Virus record (IMG/VR): IMGVR_UViG_3300046048_000257
Location: 22,879 to 86,878 of that record
Source: a virus
Direction: 5' to 3' (one strand)
DNA: 64,000 bases
This document shows, piece after piece, positions 36,177 through 44,706 of the stretch. Position 1 is the stretch's first letter; the number at the start of each line of letters is the position of its first letter. The translations under genes were made by a program, and so were the position numbers. The notes under the pieces are model-generated. The model did not search any database, was not told the DNA's origin, and was given only the letters and a program-made list of their open reading frames with translations.

Positions 36177-36687
36177 ACCCCATGAGGTAGGAGCAGAGGT
36201 GGGTGTATTTAGAGGTGATACCTCTAAAGGCCTGCTGGAGGCTCTGCCCGGTTTGCGTAAATTGATATGTGTGGACCCGTGGACTGAGCTGGATGAGTTT
36301 AAGCGCCACTGCCCTAATAAAGCAGGGTATGTATATAATGCTAACTGGGCACACATACGGGACCGTTTTGTTAAGCATGTGATGGGGCCCTATGGTGAGC
36401 GGGTGCTGCCCCTCCAGATGCTAAGCACGCATGCAGCGGACCTGCTACCTAACAGTGGGCTGGACTTTGTTTTTATAGATGGTAACCATGGATACCCTTA
36501 TGTACGTGAGGATATAATAGCGTGGTGGCCTAAAGTAAAGCCGGGTGGGCTCATAGCAGGTGATGACTATATTAATAAACCTACTTACGGAGTAATACAG
36601 GCGGTGCATGAGCTGTTTAATGGGGCGCATGGCAATAGGGGCCGCATATGGTTTGTGCGTAAGGATAACGTAACTTTAAACGTGTAA
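36133..36687 (+). CDS. Class I methyltransferase (Methyltransf_24-like)
   Basis: 184 residues from a GTG start 6 bases after AAGGAG. GAEVGVFRGDTS (20-31) is the SAM motif, VFIDGNHGYPYVREDI and KPGGLIAGDDY are typical of this group, often found in glycan and secondary-metabolite loci. It may cap or decorate the glycan made by the island. It overlaps the SQD1 gene by 44 bases. Confidence 0.78.
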   Translation: MSFNSRQLVKLLTDRPHEVGAEVGVFRGDTSKGLLEALPGLRKLICVDPWTELDEFKRHCPNKAGYVYNANWAHIRDRFVKHVMGPYGERVLPLQMLSTHAADLLPNSGLDFVFIDGNHGYPYVREDIIAWWPKVKPGGLIAGDDYINKPTYGVIQAVHELFNGAHGNRGRIWFVRKDNVTLNV

Positions 36688-36698
36688 AGGAGGCCATG

Positions 36699-37385
36699 AT
36701 GATAGTTTTAGTGGTAGGCATGCACAGGAGCGGTACCAGTGCGCTGGCTGGCATGCTACACAGTAATGGTATCATAATGGGCCGGGAGGGTAGCTGGTAC
36801 CCGCCCCCTATGAAAGAAAACCCTAAGGGCTTTTATGAAAATAAGGAGTTTAGGGTGCTAAATGACCAGATACTGCGGGACCATGCGTATAGGGTGAAAA
36901 GTTTTGACCCGGTTGTGCCTACTATAACGGTGGAGCGGGTAAGATATGAAACCCGGATGCAGATGCAGATACTGGTGGAGGAGTATGATAGAACGTATGC
37001 AGACTGGGGCTTTAAGGACCCCCGGACCTGCCTAACCCTGCCCATATGGCTGGGGGTGATAGGTGCGGCGGGTATTAACTCAGAGGATGTGCGGATACTA
37101 TTAACGTGCAGGCCCACTGATGATATAGTGGGCAGTATGCTGCGCCGTGGTAATAAGGAGCGGGAGGGTGGGCAGTTTAGGGATTTAGCCATAGCCTACC
37201 AAAAGGCGGCGCTGGAGGCCTGTAATGGCTGGGTAAAATACAAAACTGTGGATTATGCGGACCTGATGTATAGGACCAAGGCCACGGCGCTTATCATTAG
37301 TGAGTTTATAGGGCGCTCCATAGATGATACTGAGCACATAACCCCGGAGCTGGCCGATAGGGCCAAAAGGAGGAGCCATGGATAA
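36699..37385 (+). CDS. Sulfotransferase family protein
   Basis: 228 residues. VVGMHRSGTSALAGML is the classic 5'-phosphosulfate-binding P-loop, WGFKDPR lies mid-protein, and CRPTDDIVGSMLRR is the 3'-phosphate region. It transfers sulfate from PAPS to sugars or similar acceptors. ATG 36699 sits 5 bases after GGAGG; ATG 36696 is possible. The context with SQD1 and glycosyltransferases suggests a sulfated glycan. Confidence 0.82.
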   Translation: MIVLVVGMHRSGTSALAGMLHSNGIIMGREGSWYPPPMKENPKGFYENKEFRVLNDQILRDHAYRVKSFDPVVPTITVERVRYETRMQMQILVEEYDRTYADWGFKDPRTCLTLPIWLGVIGAAGINSEDVRILLTCRPTDDIVGSMLRRGNKEREGGQFRDLAIAYQKAALEACNGWVKYKTVDYADLMYRTKATALIISEFIGRSIDDTEHITPELADRAKRRSHG

Positions 37386-37965
37386 AATAACCGTGGGCAT
37401 ACCTTATAAGCCGGGGCGCCAGCTGGCTGCTGCATATAATGAGTATATGCAGGCCGCTACCACAGAGTGGGTGCTTATGCTGGACCATGACCTGTTTAAT
37501 TGTAACCCTCACTGGTATGATTGCTGTGTGAGCGCCATAGAGCAGGTGGGCGGGGATGCTGGCTGGATTACGTGCGTAACTAACCGCATAGGCAGCAACA
37601 GCCAAAAGGCCGCCCGGTTTATGCCAGATGACCCTCCGCCACAGAGCCATGATGTTACTGAGCACATAGCGTATGCCCAAAAAATGCACCAGCAGTATAA
37701 CGTGACCGATGGTAACGGCCTGCTGATTAAGACCACTGTAAAACGCATACCGGGGGCCCTGAGCGGGTTTTTTATTCTAACCAGTAAAACTGCATGGACC
37801 GCAGCCGGGGGCTTTGATGAAAACCGTAAGCGCCTAATGGGTGTTGATAATGCGTACAGCCGTGATGTGAGTAAGGCCGGTTATAAACTTTACTGCATGC
37901 CGGGGCTTTACTTTTATCACATTTACCGTGAAAAAAATCGTTTTTGGAAGGGCAGAGGCCATTAA
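37378..37965 (+). CDS. GT2-like glycosyltransferase (GT-A fold)
   Basis: 195 residues. ITVGIPYKPGRQLAAAYNE at the start, MLDHDLF with a DxD-type motif (D36, D38), then GFFILTSKTAW, GGFDEN and GVDNAYSRDV, all common in GT2 enzymes. It is shorter than a full GT2, so it may be a compact form. It starts inside the end of the sulfotransferase gene. Confidence 0.72.
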   Translation: MDKITVGIPYKPGRQLAAAYNEYMQAATTEWVLMLDHDLFNCNPHWYDCCVSAIEQVGGDAGWITCVTNRIGSNSQKAARFMPDDPPPQSHDVTEHIAYAQKMHQQYNVTDGNGLLIKTTVKRIPGALSGFFILTSKTAWTAAGGFDENRKRLMGVDNAYSRDVSKAGYKLYCMPGLYFYHIYREKNRFWKGRGH

Positions 37966-37991
37966 TAACATAACTTAACGGAGGTAAAAAA

Positions 37992-38462
37992 ATGATGAGC
38001 AGATTTAAAAAACACTGGATTATGGCAGCCTTTATGGCCGTATTATTAACGGCCACGGTTGCATGGGCGCTGGAATGGCATACGGCTAATCAGGCCACGG
38101 TGGCATGGGATGCAGTGACCACGGATGTATCTGGTAACCCTGTACCGGCTGCTGGTGAGCGTGTAACGTATGTGGTGTATCTGGCTAATGCAGCAACAGA
38201 CCCCAATAAAACTAACCCTGCTGAGGTGGGCAGTACGCAAAACACCACGCTTACTTTTACGCTGGGCGCTAAGGGCTCATACTTTGTGGGCTTAAAGTCC
38301 GTGCTGGAGGCAGATGATGGTGCAGGTAACTGGACCAAGGCCAGTGAAAGTGAGGTAGCATGGAGTGATGACCCTCAGTATGCGCAGGGTGGAGTAACTT
38401 TTGGTATAAGGTACTACCCTGCCCCCAGTGCGCCGGGTGGCCTAAGGCCCGGTACAGAGTGA
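37992..38462 (+). CDS. Secreted fibronectin III-like protein
   Basis: 156 residues. A clear signal peptide covers residues 1-27 (basic start, hydrophobic helix, cleavage after AWA). The mature part has a fibronectin III/Ig-like strand pattern (VAWDAVTTD, YVVYLAN, YFVGLKSV). Secreted proteins are uncommon in structural gene blocks. It may alter the host envelope or assist the glycan island products outside the cytoplasm. AGGAGG upstream. Confidence 0.7.
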   Translation: MMSRFKKHWIMAAFMAVLLTATVAWALEWHTANQATVAWDAVTTDVSGNPVPAAGERVTYVVYLANAATDPNKTNPAEVGSTQNTTLTFTLGAKGSYFVGLKSVLEADDGAGNWTKASESEVAWSDDPQYAQGGVTFGIRYYPAPSAPGGLRPGTE

Positions 38463-38486
38463 TGTACTTCAAATATTAGTCAAAAT

Positions 38487-38527
38487 GGCCCCTCAGGCCG
38501 CCTGAGGGGCCGTATATGAGGACTTTA
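38487..38527 (+). promoter_or_regulatory. Hairpin plus shared 16-nt motif, copy 2
   Basis: A perfect 11-bp stem (GGCCCCTCAGG with CCTGAGGGGCC, 38487-38511) is followed directly by GTATATGAGGACTTTA (38512-38527) and a GGGTAGGG motif. It matches the element at 22590-22628. The tiny frame ATGAGGACTTTA here also ends in GGGTAG. Possible termination-plus-restart signal between operons. Confidence 0.55.
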
Positions 38528-38552
38528 ACCCTTACCGGGTAGGGATGGTACC

Positions 38553-38780
38553 ATGCCAGAGGATAATGGGCTTAAAAACATGATAAAGGACTTGACCCGC
38601 ACGCTGGCGCCCTATGATGAGCGCAGCGCCATACTCATAGATGTGCGGGTATTCGACCACAGCGCCCCACAGGAGGAGCTGGCGCAGGAGTGGGAGGTGC
38701 TGCATGACCAGCCATATGGGCGTAATGAGCGCCACAGGCTGAAAATAGGGCGGATGCCCAAAGGAGTGCCCCATGGCTAA
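38553..38780 (+). CDS. Hypothetical protein
   Basis: 75 residues, mixed charge, with a short strand-helix pattern (AILIDVRVFD). It is the first gene after the hairpin element and overlaps the next gene by 8 bases. No known motif. Confidence 0.6.
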   Translation: MPEDNGLKNMIKDLTRTLAPYDERSAILIDVRVFDHSAPQEELAQEWEVLHDQPYGRNERHRLKIGRMPKGVPHG

Positions 38781-38982
38781 GGTGGATGTAACACGGACTG
38801 TGATGCTTAAGGCCAAGGCGGATAAAGTGCCTTTTTGGGAGCTGGCACAGGAGCTGGGTATGAGCAGTGTGCACCTGAGCCAGTGCCTGAGGGGTGAGCG
38901 GGAGCTGGCGCCAGAACGCATAAACAAGCTGGAAAAAAAGCTAAGTATTAAGCTGCCTGATAAAATGAAAATAAAAGGATAA
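38773..38982 (+). CDS. Small HTH DNA-binding protein (Cro/CI-like fold)
   Basis: 69 residues. A helix-turn-helix is visible at about 20-45 (VPFWELAQELGMSSVHLSQCLRG, central 23 residues described here by their ends), followed by a third helix. The pattern fits XRE/Cro-type regulators. Its place after a hairpin element and before virion genes suggests it controls a late or accessory operon. AAGGAG precedes the start. Confidence 0.65.
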   Translation: MAKVDVTRTVMLKAKADKVPFWELAQELGMSSVHLSQCLRGERELAPERINKLEKKLSIKLPDKMKIKG

Positions 38983-38986
38983 AAAG

Positions 38987-41290
38987 ATGGCCATAGCCAC
39001 TCCATTAAATTGTACCACGTATGCAAAAGACAGCACAGGTGAGGCGCTGCCCTCACAGGCTGCTGCTGCCAGTGATGAGATAATTTTTAGTAACCCTATG
39101 GGTACTAACAATAATGGCAACGTGGTGGGCCCACCTACTGATGGCACGGCCACTTATGTGGGCAGGCTGGTGCACTTAGATAAGGGCGGTGCTAAGGACC
39201 AAGTGCGGTATATAACAGCTCAAAGCGGGACTGGGCCTGTAACCTGCACAGTTAATGAGCCGTGGGATAGCCAGCCCGCCTCAGGTGATGCTTACGGTAT
39301 TCCATATGTAACTACGGATATGGATAGCAAGGGCAACAGCTTTAAGGAACTGCTTAAGCGGGTAACTGACTGGGCCGCTGCTGCTGTAATTGAAGTAAGC
39401 AGCGGTGGAGGCTTTGCACTGCTGGATGGGCACAGTATTGAAACTGTGGATAATAGCAGTACCACTAATGCAGATATAGTGGTGTATAGCGGCGGCAGTT
39501 TATATGTGGGGTATTTATCAGGTGGTAAGCCCGTAAGTGGTGGGTATATTGTGCCCACACCGGCTGTGGATGGTGAGCTGGCTTTTGATATTAAAAGCGG
39601 CGGATATGGGTGGTTATATGACTTTTTTATGAGTGCAGTTAAAAATAACCGCTCATATTTTGCGGGCACAGTTGTGATGCGCCGGGCCAAGCTATTTAAG
39701 TGCTCATATCAAATGAATTTAACCGGCGCACTGGAAATTTACGATAGCATTATACAAGGGCTGGAGGGCGGCAGTGAGCAGGTAACTGTGGATGGCTCCA
39801 CAGATATACAGTCACTGGTTTTAGTAGCCGTGAATGGCTTTGATACTGATAATGATAGCAGCCCGGATACCATTACGCTTAAAAATGTTAGCTTTGTTAA
39901 CATGGCCAAGTTTATCACGGTCTATGATGAAAAATACTGGAAAATAGTAAACCCTGTGTGGACCATAGATGTGGATACGCAGGACCAGATAGACTTCGTG
40001 GTGAGTACACCTAATGGTGAGTATGTGCAGGAGCTGTTTAGCTTTGATACCCTGATAACCACCCCAGCGGGCACGGCCATACAGACCGCCCGTGTGCTCA
40101 TTTATGAGGGCCTGCTGGCTCAGGATGTGCCCCACTATGGCGCCACGGATAGCTTAGGTGAGTACAGTGTGGATATTTTAAAGCGGGAGTTTACTAACCC
40201 GGATGAGCAGACCACCACGACCACTACCAGCGCAGGCGGGCCCGGTATTGTGCCCACAGTCCGGGGTGATTTTGCGCTGCATATTTATAAACATGGGTAC
40301 ACACCCTTTATCGGCGCCCTTGCAGTAAGTGAGGCCATAGACCAGCCCATAGGGCTCAGCGTGGATAATGCAGTGGCTGAAACTAACCAAGCCACGGCAC
40401 TGGCTGCGGGCTCCGGCATTACAATAGAAAAACATGGCACAGGTGAAACTGATACCCGCCCCATGAAAGTGCTTAACTATGATGGCGGTACGGGCTCTGT
40501 GCCCAGTGTAGGTGAAACGATTACGCAGGCCACCTCCGGGGCCTCCGGTACCGTGGTGGAATATTTAGGGACCGCCACGGAGGGTACGCTTGTGCTGGAT
40601 GGCTGGAACGGTACAGAGTTTGTAAATGACTTAGCCCTGAGCGGCGGAGTTTCCAGCTTTGCAGCATATGCGCACCTGAGTGGTACAGGCAGCTTTTATG
40701 ATGAGTACACATGGGAAATTAACTGCAACAGCCTGAGCCTCCAGACCGTTTATGATTATTTAGCAGCCTTTATGGCCAGCAGCCCGGCCACGTACAGCCA
40801 GATACTGGATATAGTGGCGTGGGGTGAGGATGAGCAGAGCCAGATGCTTTACAGCGGTACCTCTGGATATTATACAGCCCGTAATGTAAACCTCACAGAG
40901 GGTGTGTGGCTGCGTAACAGAGGCAGTGGGACTGTGGCATATTTTACAGCGGATGATGGCACCCAGTATTACCCGGCTGTGCAGTACACGCATAAGCTAA
41001 CTGGCGTGAGGCCGGGCACAGAGGTGACTTACATGCAGGGCGCCTCTGAGGTATTCCATGTGGAAAACGTAACCGCCTCCGGTGAAACTAATTTTACTTA
41101 TGTGTATGCGGGTGACATAACCGTGGATATTTTAATACACCATGAGTGCTATGAGTTTATAGCTATTGAAAATGTGCTGATAACTAACCAAAATGCTGAG
41201 ATACCAATACAGCAGCGTAAGGATAAAAACGTAACATACTTAGGGCGGTGCACCACTACCAGCACCACCAGTACGACCACTACCACGTAA
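38987..41290 (+). CDS. Large virion protein, fibre or baseplate type, with Thr/Ser linker and tail
   Basis: 767 residues. Beta-rich, with right-handed beta-helix-like repeats (about 130-320), a carboxypeptidase-regulatory-like or Ig domain (about 335-405), a Thr/Ser linker (40211-40232), further beta domains and a Thr/Ser tail (41252-41287). It is the first of a second virion protein set and may be a fibre or spike. No catalytic motif was seen. Confidence 0.68.
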   Translation: MAIATPLNCTTYAKDSTGEALPSQAAAASDEIIFSNPMGTNNNGNVVGPPTDGTATYVGRLVHLDKGGAKDQVRYITAQSGTGPVTCTVNEPWDSQPASGDAYGIPYVTTDMDSKGNSFKELLKRVTDWAAAAVIEVSSGGGFALLDGHSIETVDNSSTTNADIVVYSGGSLYVGYLSGGKPVSGGYIVPTPAVDGELAFDIKSGGYGWLYDFFMSAVKNNRSYFAGTVVMRRAKLFKCSYQMNLTGALEIYDSIIQGLEGGSEQVTVDGSTDIQSLVLVAVNGFDTDNDSSPDTITLKNVSFVNMAKFITVYDEKYWKIVNPVWTIDVDTQDQIDFVVSTPNGEYVQELFSFDTLITTPAGTAIQTARVLIYEGLLAQDVPHYGATDSLGEYSVDILKREFTNPDEQTTTTTTSAGGPGIVPTVRGDFALHIYKHGYTPFIGALAVSEAIDQPIGLSVDNAVAETNQATALAAGSGITIEKHGTGETDTRPMKVLNYDGGTGSVPSVGETITQATSGASGTVVEYLGTATEGTLVLDGWNGTEFVNDLALSGGVSSFAAYAHLSGTGSFYDEYTWEINCNSLSLQTVYDYLAAFMASSPATYSQILDIVAWGEDEQSQMLYSGTSGYYTARNVNLTEGVWLRNRGSGTVAYFTADDGTQYYPAVQYTHKLTGVRPGTEVTYMQGASEVFHVENVTASGETNFTYVYAGDITVDILIHHECYEFIAIENVLITNQNAEIPIQQRKDKNVTYLGRCTTTSTTSTTTTT

Positions 41291-41337
41291 GTGCGGCGTG
41301 CGCACTTAGTACCCGGCTGGGCACACAGGGGTGCCAG
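41291..41337 (+). terminator. Two adjacent intergenic hairpins
   Basis: GTGCG/CGCAC (41291-41305) and CTGGGCAC/GTGCCAG (41317-41337) follow the preceding stop. There is no T-run. They are likely 3'-end protection or processing hairpins. Confidence 0.45.
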
Positions 41338-41377
41338 TGGGGAGGTAAAAATTAAAAACCCATAAGGAGGTAATGAC

Positions 41378-43267
41378 ATGGCTAAGATAGTTGACCCTGA
41401 TTTTTTGAGTTTGGATGTGGATGGCACGCCCACGACTGAGGAGGTGGCAATAGTAACCGCCGCTAAAACCATAGAGCTTAGGGTAGCTGGTAGCTTAAGT
41501 GATGCCAGCCCCGGCAGTGGCTCTGGCGTGACAAAGCAGTGCCTGTACTCTTTTCTTAAGGAGGAGTGGAAAAGTAACAGCGTACTTAATAAATTTAAGT
41601 TTCCGATTAAAGCCATTTATGAGGCTAAATTTATTATGCAGTATGGCTGGAGCTTTGCTAATGCGCAGACCCGTGACCTCATTAGGGATGCAGGCTGGCA
41701 GGAAATAGATGGCTCTGAGTATGCGTGTATCATTTCACTGGGTAGCCAGTATGATGATACGCAGCAGGCCAATTATCAGCAGGTGGCGGGCTTTGACCAG
41801 AACGTGACCAATTTTGATAAAACGGGCCCACTGGATGAGCCCATACAGATTTATGATGGCGGCAGTAATGATTACCGGGACTTTTTAAAAGTGTTTTTGC
41901 GCATGTGGCAGCGCACGTACAGTGATTACAACCTGCTCACAGAGCAGGGGTACAGTGCGCTTACTTACATAGCGTACAGGCTGCCTTTATCTAATGCCGA
42001 TGATATTAAAAATACCGGCACCACTGAGGCGTATATAGATACTGCTGTGGACCCTTATCAGGATATGGAGCTGCAATATTATACGGGCCAACTTTTTGAA
42101 ACCGCCGCAGCTCAGAGCTATGTGGCAGATGATGTGGTGCAGGATGGTGCAGGCCGGTGGGCACGGTGTACCAGCCCCGGTACGGTGGTGAGTCCGGGTG
42201 GTGCGTGGGCCTCTTTTGGCGGGACTTCCTCATGGGAGGCATACCCCGGTGAGCGCCAGATAGGTGCTAATTACTATGCGTTTAACCGGGCAGTGCAGTA
42301 TAACGGTGTGGCCACGGAGCCGGATGACTCTGAGATTTATAAATTCTGCCAGCAGCGCCTCCGTAAATCCTCTAACATAAATGATGACCCGGAAACGGAT
42401 GGCTATGGCACTGTTAACGGTGAGGTGGCCGTGCGGCTGTGCTACTATGTGGGTGATACGCTGCACAGCTGGCCGGGTGTATGTTTTGATAATTTTAATA
42501 GCAATATCACTAATGACATAGTGCTGCATGATATTACCGTGGATGGCGGCGGGCTGGATAGTGAGGATGTGCCCGTAACCAGCGGCGACCAGACTTACCC
42601 TTTTGTGGCCGCAGGCACTATGGTGTTTAGCTCTAATTTAGTTAATGAAACTAACGCTGATACTCTGTACCGCATGTATTTTAGAAATGTGCGCAGCCAG
42701 AGTGGTAATGATGTGAGTATCAGCGGGGCCTCCGGGGCCGCTGCTACCATAAACAGCACGGCGCTGGTGGACTTTAGTAACCTAACCACAAATGACCATT
42801 TTTATGTAAGTGGTTTTTTAGCTAACCCGGCTAACAATGGGCTTAAAAAGGCCACTGCCCCCGGAGCGGCCACCAGCATAGCTTATACAGATACGCTGGG
42901 CCGCACGCAGGTAAATGAGTCCGCTGGTGATACGGTAACTGTGGAGGAAAAACCCTTTGACTCTGTGGATGCCATAGTGGTTAATGATAATGGGAGCAGC
43001 CCAATACAGGGGCAGATTACCCAGCAAAATATTAGTTTTGATTTTGACTATGACAATAACGTGCAAGGTGGGCGGGACTCTGGTGAGGATGCCCCGGTGG
43101 TAATAGTGGCGCAGGGCCTTAATGATAGTGAGTGGGTATTCGCAGAGTTTACCATTACGGCTAACACGGGGCTCAGCTTTCCGATTAACGCCCCGGATGA
43201 GCGTACTTACCTTAATCCGGCTGGCGGACCTACCACCACCAGCTCTACCACCACAACAGCACCTTAA
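41378..43267 (+). CDS. Large virion protein with Thr/Ser tail
   Basis: 629 residues. The N-terminal part contains LYSFLKEEWKSNSVLNKFKFPI and MQYGWSF (given in pieces), a module repeated in the protein at 43709 (DWLNNGALNKFKFPF, LQYGWQM). The rest is beta-rich with DITVDGGGLDSE-type loops and a C-terminal Thr/Ser tract (43232-43258). It is probably part of a fibre or collar. The exact role is unknown. Confidence 0.68.
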   Translation: MAKIVDPDFLSLDVDGTPTTEEVAIVTAAKTIELRVAGSLSDASPGSGSGVTKQCLYSFLKEEWKSNSVLNKFKFPIKAIYEAKFIMQYGWSFANAQTRDLIRDAGWQEIDGSEYACIISLGSQYDDTQQANYQQVAGFDQNVTNFDKTGPLDEPIQIYDGGSNDYRDFLKVFLRMWQRTYSDYNLLTEQGYSALTYIAYRLPLSNADDIKNTGTTEAYIDTAVDPYQDMELQYYTGQLFETAAAQSYVADDVVQDGAGRWARCTSPGTVVSPGGAWASFGGTSSWEAYPGERQIGANYYAFNRAVQYNGVATEPDDSEIYKFCQQRLRKSSNINDDPETDGYGTVNGEVAVRLCYYVGDTLHSWPGVCFDNFNSNITNDIVLHDITVDGGGLDSEDVPVTSGDQTYPFVAAGTMVFSSNLVNETNADTLYRMYFRNVRSQSGNDVSISGASGAAATINSTALVDFSNLTTNDHFYVSGFLANPANNGLKKATAPGAATSIAYTDTLGRTQVNESAGDTVTVEEKPFDSVDAIVVNDNGSSPIQGQITQQNISFDFDYDNNVQGGRDSGEDAPVVIVAQGLNDSEWVFAEFTITANTGLSFPINAPDERTYLNPAGGPTTTSSTTTTAP

Positions 43268-43282
43268 TAAAGGGAGGGTGAT

Positions 43283-43696
43283 ATGGCTAAGCAAAAAAAG
43301 GCGCCAGATGGCAACATGCGCCGGTATAAGGGTGACCTGCTGGCCGGGCAGGATTACCCGGAGGGCCTGCGCAAGCGTATGAACCTAAGGCGGGCCCGGT
43401 ACTGGTGTAACCGTTTTAGGCAGGAGCAGCTGGAGGGCATACCCGCTGAGGGGGCCCCGGAGGGCTTTAAAACTTTTGTGGAGGCGCTGCCTAATTTTGG
43501 CGGGTGGCACCTTTTTGCAGATAGCTGGGACCTCCGTGGGGGTAACCCGTTTATGGTGGTGTACCGCCTCCAGAGTGTGTGGGATGAGTGGGATAGTGTT
43601 ATGCGCCGGGTATCCATACCGCTGGACTTAGATGCCAAGGCACGCCACATGCGGATGAAAGCACTGGAGGAGGCTTACCAGAAAAATAACCAGTAA
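43283..43696 (+). CDS. Hypothetical basic protein
   Basis: 137 residues. A basic N-terminus, then a helical domain with several Trp and Phe (WHLFADSWDLRGG). It sits between two virion proteins that share a module, suggesting an assembly partner. No family is recognised. Strong GGGAGG. Confidence 0.65.
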   Translation: MAKQKKAPDGNMRRYKGDLLAGQDYPEGLRKRMNLRRARYWCNRFRQEQLEGIPAEGAPEGFKTFVEALPNFGGWHLFADSWDLRGGNPFMVVYRLQSVWDEWDSVMRRVSIPLDLDAKARHMRMKALEEAYQKNNQ

Positions 43697-43708
43697 AGGT
43701 GGGCACAG

Positions 43709-44518
43709 ATGGCTGCACATTTAGATTATGATGTAAATAACCGTGTGATGTACGTGACCAGTGCCCCGATGGCTGGAGCGCTGGCTTTGGATGTGCGCCG
43801 TGATATTTATAGTGCTGTTAAAAAGGACTGGCTTAATAATGGAGCCCTTAATAAATTTAAGTTTCCGTTTAGGACCTCCGGTGGTGATACTGTTATACCC
43901 GGCCAGCAGTACATAGGTAATTATGTGTTTTTACAGTATGGCTGGCAGATGAGGCCTTATGAGGCAGACCATGCGCTGTATCTGGTTAACGGGTATCTGC
44001 TGGTGGATGGAGGTGGTGAGCCATGGCTGCCCACAGTGGGTGAGTACACAGTAAATATACGGGATACAGTGCCTGCGGATGCCATAGTGCTGGAAACTGG
44101 AGTAAGTGGGCTCACTGAGTCCGAAAGTGCAGCGCTTATAAGTATTGAGGCGGACCAGACTGTGATACAGGCTGATATAGCCACCATTAAAGGTAACGTG
44201 GCCAGCATACAGGTGGATATAGCCGCCGTGGTGGCCACACAGGCCAGTATAGAGGCGGAGCTAATTAGAGCACTGGGGCTAATGCAAGAAAATTACCAGA
44301 TGGACCAGTGCACCTATGTGGATTACCAAGGCCAGAAACTTTTAACCAGTGCCCGGATACGGTTATATGATACACGGAATAAGGCCCAGTGGAATCAGGG
44401 CCATTTATCAGCGGAGTATCAGGTATATGCTAACTGGAGCGGGCAGGAACTGGTAACATATCAGGTAAGCCGGGTAACTTTAACCACCACCAGCACCACC
44501 AGCACCACGACCAGCTGA
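43709..44518 (+). CDS. Virion protein with coiled coil and Thr/Ser tail
   Basis: 269 residues. The N-terminal module with ALNKFKFPF and LQYGW is shared with the 629-residue protein upstream. A coiled coil of hydrophobic Ile/Val heptads (about 140-190) suggests a trimer, then a small domain and a Thr/Ser tail (44483-44515). The layout resembles a fibre or whisker protein. Confidence 0.68.
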   Translation: MAAHLDYDVNNRVMYVTSAPMAGALALDVRRDIYSAVKKDWLNNGALNKFKFPFRTSGGDTVIPGQQYIGNYVFLQYGWQMRPYEADHALYLVNGYLLVDGGGEPWLPTVGEYTVNIRDTVPADAIVLETGVSGLTESESAALISIEADQTVIQADIATIKGNVASIQVDIAAVVATQASIEAELIRALGLMQENYQMDQCTYVDYQGQKLLTSARIRLYDTRNKAQWNQGHLSAEYQVYANWSGQELVTYQVSRVTLTTTSTTSTTTS

Positions 44519-44529
44519 GGACTGAGCCC

Positions 44530-44706
44530 ATGGGTGATGCACTGAGCATGAGCACAAAGGGGCGCCCTTTTGGCCCTGAAAGCAAAGCCAGCCAAGGGTA
44601 TTTATTTAAGCGGGGTATATTTCAAATATACGCAGCAGTAAAAGCCAAGTGGGTATTTAAGCGTGAGCGGGTGCTGCGTGTATTTAAGCGGGAGCGTGAG
44701 CAGTAA
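44530..44706 (+). CDS. Short protein with VFKRE 9-residue repeats
   Basis: 58 residues, overlooked by a 60-residue cut-off. It ends in WVFKRERVLR then VFKREREQ, two units of a 9-residue repeat that continues in the next gene. Many Lys/Arg and Glu residues alternate with a Val/Phe pair. The stop overlaps the next ATG (TAATG). Function unknown. Confidence 0.6.
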   Translation: MGDALSMSTKGRPFGPESKASQGYLFKRGIFQIYAAVKAKWVFKRERVLRVFKREREQ

